Assembly: GCF_003265705.1 (NCBI RefSeq)
Contig: NW_020312817.1
Location: 34,249,820-34,313,819 of the forward strand
Direction: 5' to 3'
Origin: Callorhinus ursinus
Lineage: Eukaryota > Chordata > Mammalia > Carnivora > Otariidae
Length of the DNA stretch: 64,000 nt
Shown here: piece after piece, positions 59,007 through 64,000 of the stretch
Numbering within the stretch: the stretch's first letter is position 1
Layout of the letters: each line of letters opens with the position of its first letter
Notes under the pieces: model-generated
What the model was told of the DNA's origin: nothing
What the model saw: the letters and a program-made list of their open reading frames with translations, nothing else
Database searches by the model: none
Position numbers and translations under genes: made by a program

Positions 59007-59021
59007 AAAGATTCAGGTCTC

Positions 59022-60410
59022 TACAGTCCTTTTTCTTCATCCAACTCTCAAAGTTTCTTTTTAACTGAGCCAATTCTATCAAATAATAAAAATGTATGTA
59101 TCTTTGAAATGTGATTGTTGATTGGAAATGTTCAATCCTGAGAAAAATGACAACTAATAAGCCAACTCTGTAAGTCCTTCAATCACTTAGCTGAGCACAG
59201 AAAATGTCTGTGGTTGTTTTAAGCTTGCATATGGTTATAGCTCTTCTTGCAGTATTAGGTTAAATCAAATGAAACAGTCAATATTCACCTGTCTTTGAAA
59301 TATAAATTTTTATCTGTTATCATGATCCTTTCATTATCCATGAAGAAAAATATAAAAGTCAACTGTGAACCTTCTGAATAGTAAATACACACAGCTAAGC
59401 TAGCATATAATTGAGAAGATAAACTTGCAGAATCATTACAAATTTCACTATAAATTTATTTTTTTTAAACTGACAGAAAGACAAAAATCACCTTTATAAG
59501 ACCATCATAGCCAAAGTGAGGAGCACAAATGGCAAACCGTTTAAGGTCTCACAGAACTGTGTAGTAGATGATGATAGTTCAGGGTAAACAACAGCCCTTA
59601 TAAAGGTATTCAGTCCTGTAGTTTTACACCCAGTAGGTATGGCTGAAACTGTGTTCATCCCCAAATATCTTTTTCCCTAATCAATCACATTTGTGTTGAA
59701 AATTCATGTATCTTACCGGATAATTCTTTGCAAATTATTTATATCATCACCAAGCAGGTTGTAAACTAATATGCTTCACATGTATAAGTAAAATACCAAC
59801 AAAACAGTAATATAACAAAAGCTTTAGAACTGTTTAAACCAAATCTCTCAATCAGCTGAAATGTTCAAATATGACTTTTCAACACTTTATAATGTAGTGA
59901 TTGATGATTTCATTCTATATGGATTTCTTTCACCTCTTAGCTGCCTAGTTTCTAATAAAACTGATCTTCCTAGATACGCAATTCCCAGACACACTTTACT
60001 AAATTATCTTCTATTATAAGAGATTTACTTTATGAGTTAGTTCTAATAATGACCTTAAAAGAACCACAAACATTTTCTATTTGCTTTTTTTGGCTTTGTT
60101 GTCTTATTGTTTCTAACTAACCATTTCTTTCATTGCAATTTCTGTTGAATTTACTTCAAAGTGCACATTCTTGAAATTTAAATGTCACTAAGAATTATAA
60201 TAGCACCTAGCATTATGAATAATTTTCTATACACCAGAACTATGTTAATGACAAAAATACATTACTGCATTTAAACAAATGCTGAATTCACGCTTAGTAC
60301 TTTCTCATATCAATAATAGCAAAGTTTAATTTAAACTCATTTGACTGGAGAATCAAATAAAACTCACATTATAATAAAATATTAAGGACATGTATACCCT
60401 ACACTTCTTA
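59022..60410. other. Unique AT-rich DNA
   Basis: No feature recognised. Confidence 0.35.
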
Positions 60411-60414
60411 GAGT

Positions 60415-60655
60415 CATTTAAATTTTTTTATTAGAATTGTACTGAGTCTGTATATTGCTTTGGAAGTAATAAACTTCTGTAATATGAACTCTTTCCAACC
60501 AAACCCATTGAATTTATTTATTTACTCATATTAAGTTTTGTAACCTTCTTCTTACACATTTCTTATGAAGTTTATCTGGATATCTTACATTTATTCCTTA
60601 TTGGTAAATGCAATGTTTTCTATCAGATTTTCTAATTTATTATTATTAATAAAAC
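60415..60655 (-). mobile_element. Old LINE-1 ORF2 fragment, antisense
   Basis: 'AGAATTGTACTGAGTCTGTA', 'TATTGCTTTGGAAGTAATAA' and 'TTATTCCTTATTGGTAAATG' follow antisense ORF2 order. Confidence 0.7.
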
Positions 60656-60679
60656 CTACCTCCACACACTGCACCAAGG

Positions 60680-60840
60680 ACCTTGGAATAATTATCTTAT
60701 TTTGCCTTACAAAAACCAAATACGATATGTATTATTATGAGCCTCTCTTTGCAAAAAAGAAAACCAAGGCTCAGGAAATTCAAATAACTTTAGGTCATAA
60801 AACTAAGACTGGAAGATCCAGTCTCTAGTCATTCCAAATT
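60680..60840 (-). mobile_element. MIR remnant
   Basis: 'CCAAGGCTCAGGAAATTCAA', 'AACTTTAGGTCATAAAACTA' and 'AGATCCAGTCTCTAGTCATT' show the reverse-complement MIR core. Confidence 0.55.
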
Positions 60841-61685
60841 TTAGCTTAAACTTTCTTAAATTTAGCTTAGCAACTTCACAAAAGATAGTAACCTGAGAAG
60901 TGAACAAAAGCCAGTAATTTGAAAAGCCTTATATCTATGTCAAAATTTTAGGCATACTCTATGCTTCAGGAAGTAGAGACTGGCTTTCACATTAGTCAGT
61001 TTACTGCAGCTACATGGACAAGGCAAATACCTGATAATACATACATACCATAAAGTTTATGGTCTAAAGAAACATCTTAAATTATTATTTATACCATTAA
61101 AAACTAGAATTCTTTTCTGAAATCATGGCTTTTTTTTTTTAACTTACCCATATGATTTACTAGAAGAAAGCCGTGACACCACTCACACAATGGCAGCACA
61201 CAATGTATGCTCAATGAACATATGTGGACCATGTCTCCATATTTAACAATTCAATTTAAAAAAAATACCAATGACACCAGGTATACTTTTGTGATTCTGT
61301 TAAGTCTGAAAGAGAGAGGAATATGGTCTCCCAAAATGTATTTTAGCTTCCTTTGGTTGTGGGAAAGAGGACAATGAAATAAAAGGGTGGTTAGAAAAGG
61401 ATGTGAGTAGGCCAGGAAAAGAGGTTAAGGGAGAAACATGTATGTTTAAAGATAATGAAGAGGACTCCAGGACAGCATCGTGGGGTCAGAAATGAAAGGC
61501 GGATGAAGAAAGAAGGCAGTAGGTTCTTAAAAAGCTAGGCAAAGAACAAGATAAATTAAAATAAGCTAGGAAGAGAAAATAGAATAGTTTTCCCATTTCT
61601 ATCTCTCTTCTGTAACAAAGAAAAATATTCAATTTTGCCTATTTACCATCTCTCCAGCCATCTCATAAATCTCATATTAATTTCT
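60841..61685. other. Unique DNA
   Basis: No feature recognised. Confidence 0.35.
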
Positions 61686-61689
61686 TAAA

Positions 61690-62570
61690 ATAAATAGAGT
61701 TTTTTAGGAGCAGTTTTAGGTTCACAGCAAAATTAAGCAGATGATACAGAGGTTTCCTATATACTCCCCTCCTCCCACATACACACAGCTTCCCCAACTA
61801 TCAAAATTCCTCACCGGAGTGATACATTTGTTACAACTGATGAACCTACACTGACACATCATTATCACCCATATTCCACAGTTTGTGTTAGGGCTCACTC
61901 TTGGTGTTGTACATTCTATATATTTAGACAAATGTACCCACCATTACGGAATCATAAAGAGTAGTTTCACTGCCCTGAAGATCCTCTGTGGCCTGCCTAT
62001 TCATCACTCCCTACCCTCAACCCCTGGCAACCATTTTTTTGCCTTTCCACAATGTCTTATAGTTAGAATCCTACAGTATGCAGCCTTCTCAGATTGGCTT
62101 CTTTCACTTAGTAATATGCATTTAAGGTTCCTCCATATCTTTTCAGGGCTTGACAGTTCATTTCTTCTAGCACTGAATAATACTCTATTGTCTGGATGAG
62201 CCACAGTTTATTTATTGATTCACCTACTGAAGGACATCTTGGTTGTTTCCCAGTTTTGGCAATTATGAATAAAGCTGCTATAAACATCCATGTGCAGGTT
62301 TTTGTATTAACATGTAAGTTTTCAGCTCATTTGGGTAAATACTAAGGAGTACAATTGCTGGAACATACAGCAAGAGTGTGTTTAGTTTTACTTAAAAATG
62401 GCCAATTTGCACTCCCCCCAGCAATGAATAAGAGTTCCTGTTCCTCCACATCTTTGCCAGCATTTGGTGTTATCAGTGTTCCAGATTTTGGCCATTCCAA
62501 TAGGTGTGCAATGCTATCTCATTGTTGTTTTAATCTGCATTTCCCTTGGTGACATATAATGTTCAGAATA
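61690..62570 (-). mobile_element. Old LINE-1 (L1MB-like) 3' end with part of ORF2, antisense
   Basis: About 880 bp in clear antisense order: 'GGAGCAGTTTTAGGTTCACA', 'GATGAACCTACACTGACACA', 'GGCTCACTCTTGGTGTTGTA', 'CCCCTGGCAACCATTTTTTT', 'TTCACTTAGTAATATGCATT', 'CTACTGAAGGACATCTTGGT' and 'TAAAGCTGCTATAAACATCC'. The 104-residue plus frame (61885-62199) is an artefact. Confidence 0.93.
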
Positions 62571-63020
62571 TTGTCATAATGCCATCTTATCTTTGATAAG
62601 GAGTCTGTACAGGCCATTTGTGTGACTTCATTTTCAAAGAAAAACTCTATAGTTCCTCAAACTCCATGATTCTGTTGAACCTAGAGCATCTGACTGTAGA
62701 GAAAGTAGTCTTCAATGTCATTGGCTTAATTCCTGTTTGAACTCAATTTATGCACATTCTGGAATTCAACAATGTTGTAGATTTTTGTTGTGATCACCAG
62801 TACATATGCTTTGTCAGAGTAGTATGAAAGCACTATCTTGCAAACCACAAGAGATCTAATGATTTTAGTCTTCTAGAACCTTATCACTCCAAGACATTGA
62901 ATTAAAGAAAGCATTTCAGCAAATAGTCACACCCTTCCTACATGGATTACTTTTAATTAAAATAACCTCCGCTTTTTGGCTAAACTTTTTCAAATAACTC
63001 ATAAACTGACCATAGTTGAA
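62571..63020. other. Unique DNA
   Basis: No feature recognised. Confidence 0.35.
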
Positions 63021-63024
63021 AAAC

Positions 63025-63078
<54 letters not shown>

Positions 63079-63147
63079 GATAGATAGGAGGGAGGGAGGA
63101 AGGGAGGGAGGGAGGGAGGGGGGAAGGAAGGAGGAAAGGAAGGGAAA
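63025..63147. repeat. Compound (GATA)n/(GGGA)n microsatellite
   Basis: About 13 uninterrupted GATA-type units (63025-63078), a short break, then GGGA/GGAA units to 63147. The plus strand is almost all purine from 63085 to 63147. The 86-residue minus frame is the repeat. Confidence 0.96.
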
Positions 63148-63389
63148 TTGACATCTGTGATCACTGTTTCTATCACATTTTACAAAAAGCCTGATTGCAC
63201 ATTTTATAAGACTTTTTCAGATGAATAATGCAGCAGACACAGAGCCATACCAGTCTTTCTATTCTAGCTTGAATAAACTCTTGAAATACTTTTATCCTTC
63301 TTTACTTGTTGGTTTGTTTTGTATTGCTACCATACTATACATTATAGTTAAGCAAAAGATTTTTTTAAGTACCAAGAATATCCCATATA
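63148..63389. other. Unique DNA
   Basis: No feature recognised. Confidence 0.3.
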
Positions 63390-63425
63390 TAAATTCCCCA
63401 TTTAAATGGGGAATTTAAATGGGGA
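63390..63425. repeat. 28-bp perfect palindrome overlapping a 13-bp tandem duplication
   Basis: 63390-63417 is its own reverse complement, with no spacer (half site TAAATTCCCCATTT). ATTTAAATGGGGA occurs twice in tandem (63400-63412, 63413-63425). Confidence 0.95.
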
Positions 63426-64000
63426 AAGATATAGGTGTAACACAAATAAAGTGATAAGCAATAAAAGATAAAAGCAAAAAAAGGACCACATTGGGTCCAC
63501 ATAATTCCCATTTCTGCCTTGTTGGTATCTTTCAATAATGCATCACACCCATAAAATGGGCTATGGATCATTAGTAAAGAATAATCCCACAACTGTTGGG
63601 TTGTCCATGCCTTCAGCAGCAATATATACATTCTGAAGTCTGAAACCTACAGGCCCTTCCTTTCCTCCCATTAGATATAATACAAAGGAGCTCATTTTCA
63701 TCATTCAGAAGAATAATGTTCTTCTCACTTGGAAGCTTTGCTCTGATTTACTGCATAAGCTAGCCTTTTTCAGAATAAAAATGACTGCTTTAAATGACAC
63801 TTTTTAATAGTTCTTCTTTCGGCAGGTCACTGAAGGTAGGAAAATATCACTTTGTAACAGGCTTTGACAAAAACAAAGTTGTCTGGGATGTAGTTTCTTC
63901 TAAACCTCTTTTTCACCCACAAAATCCATAAGGATAATAGCACTTCACACAGTTTCCATTGTTTATATCGTTAATGAACCATGGATTTGTATTAGTTAAG
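63426..64000. other. Unique DNA to window end
   Basis: No feature recognised. The 88-residue minus frame (63365-63631) shares the octapeptide NSPFKWGI with the plus frame at 63221-63418 only because of the palindrome. Confidence 0.4.

Noticed and set aside
63025..63078. Regularly repeated units considered as a CRISPR-like array
   Set aside because: They are contiguous 4-bp microsatellite units with no spacers, in a mammalian genome.
62916..63176. Low-complexity Ser-Ile-Tyr-Leu / Pro-Ser repeat protein
   Set aside because: It is the translation of the (GATA)n/(GGGA)n microsatellite.
63221..63631. Two convergent frames sharing NSPFKWGI
   Set aside because: The shared peptide is forced by the DNA palindrome at 63390-63417, which reads the same on both strands.

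Overview
The window is noncoding DNA from a carnivoran nuclear genome. The best markers are about eighteen copies of the carnivore tRNA-Lys-derived SINE (CAN-SINE: a 'CCTGGGTGGCTCAG' head, a CT-rich middle, then AATAAA and a poly-A tail), present in both orientations. There are also three truncated copies of a young carnivoran LINE-1 3' end. The wording of that L1 3' end fits a caniform, most likely an arctoid (seal, mustelid or bear); this placement is from memory, not from a search. Base composition is AT-rich, there is no CpG island, and I recognise no protein-coding exon, tRNA, rRNA or other RNA gene. All longer open reading frames lie in repeats, in simple sequence, or in DNA without a recognisable family. 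The window is therefore intergenic or deep intronic.

Layout. 1-4800: mostly unique AT-rich DNA with one SINE. 4801-5895: a SINE, then a 740-bp L1 with a 15-bp target-site duplication (TSD). 5940-10940: a long, decayed antisense LINE-1 that has received two SINEs and an MLT1-type LTR fragment. 11060-17700: MIR elements, four SINEs, a 275-bp L1 3' end, and a remarkable hairpin/inverted-repeat pair at 12.0 and 13.5 kb. 17700-22880: old L1 5' and ORF1-like sequence hit by two SINEs, a 1.45-kb L1 ORF2/3'UTR copy, and an older L1 3' end split by a SINE. 23400-28750: MIRs, a probable ERV1-like solo LTR inside an older repeat, several antisense L1 pieces and a MER5A-like element. 28750-34570: mainly unique DNA with one complete MLT1D-type LTR. 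34590-38690: a SINE and several old L1 segments in both orientations. 38700-46340: mostly unique, with MIR/L2 remnants and a DNA-transposon remnant. 46361-59021: six SINEs or SINE tails, old L1 pieces, one young L1 3' end and an (AC)n tract. 59022-64000: old antisense L1 pieces, a (GATA)n/(GGGA)n tract and a 28-bp perfect palindrome.

No genes act together here. The window is a layered record of retrotransposition. Ancient L2/MIR and L1M copies are interrupted by MaLR and ERV LTRs, and the youngest layer is CAN-SINEs and L1s with perfect 13-21 bp TSDs, some of which may still be polymorphic. I found no convincing undescribed system. The most unusual items are the 22-bp hairpin at 12016-12075 with its 21-bp inverted partner 1.5 kb away, the palindrome at 63390-63417, and a SINE (55691-55878) carrying an internal stretch that does not belong to its family.
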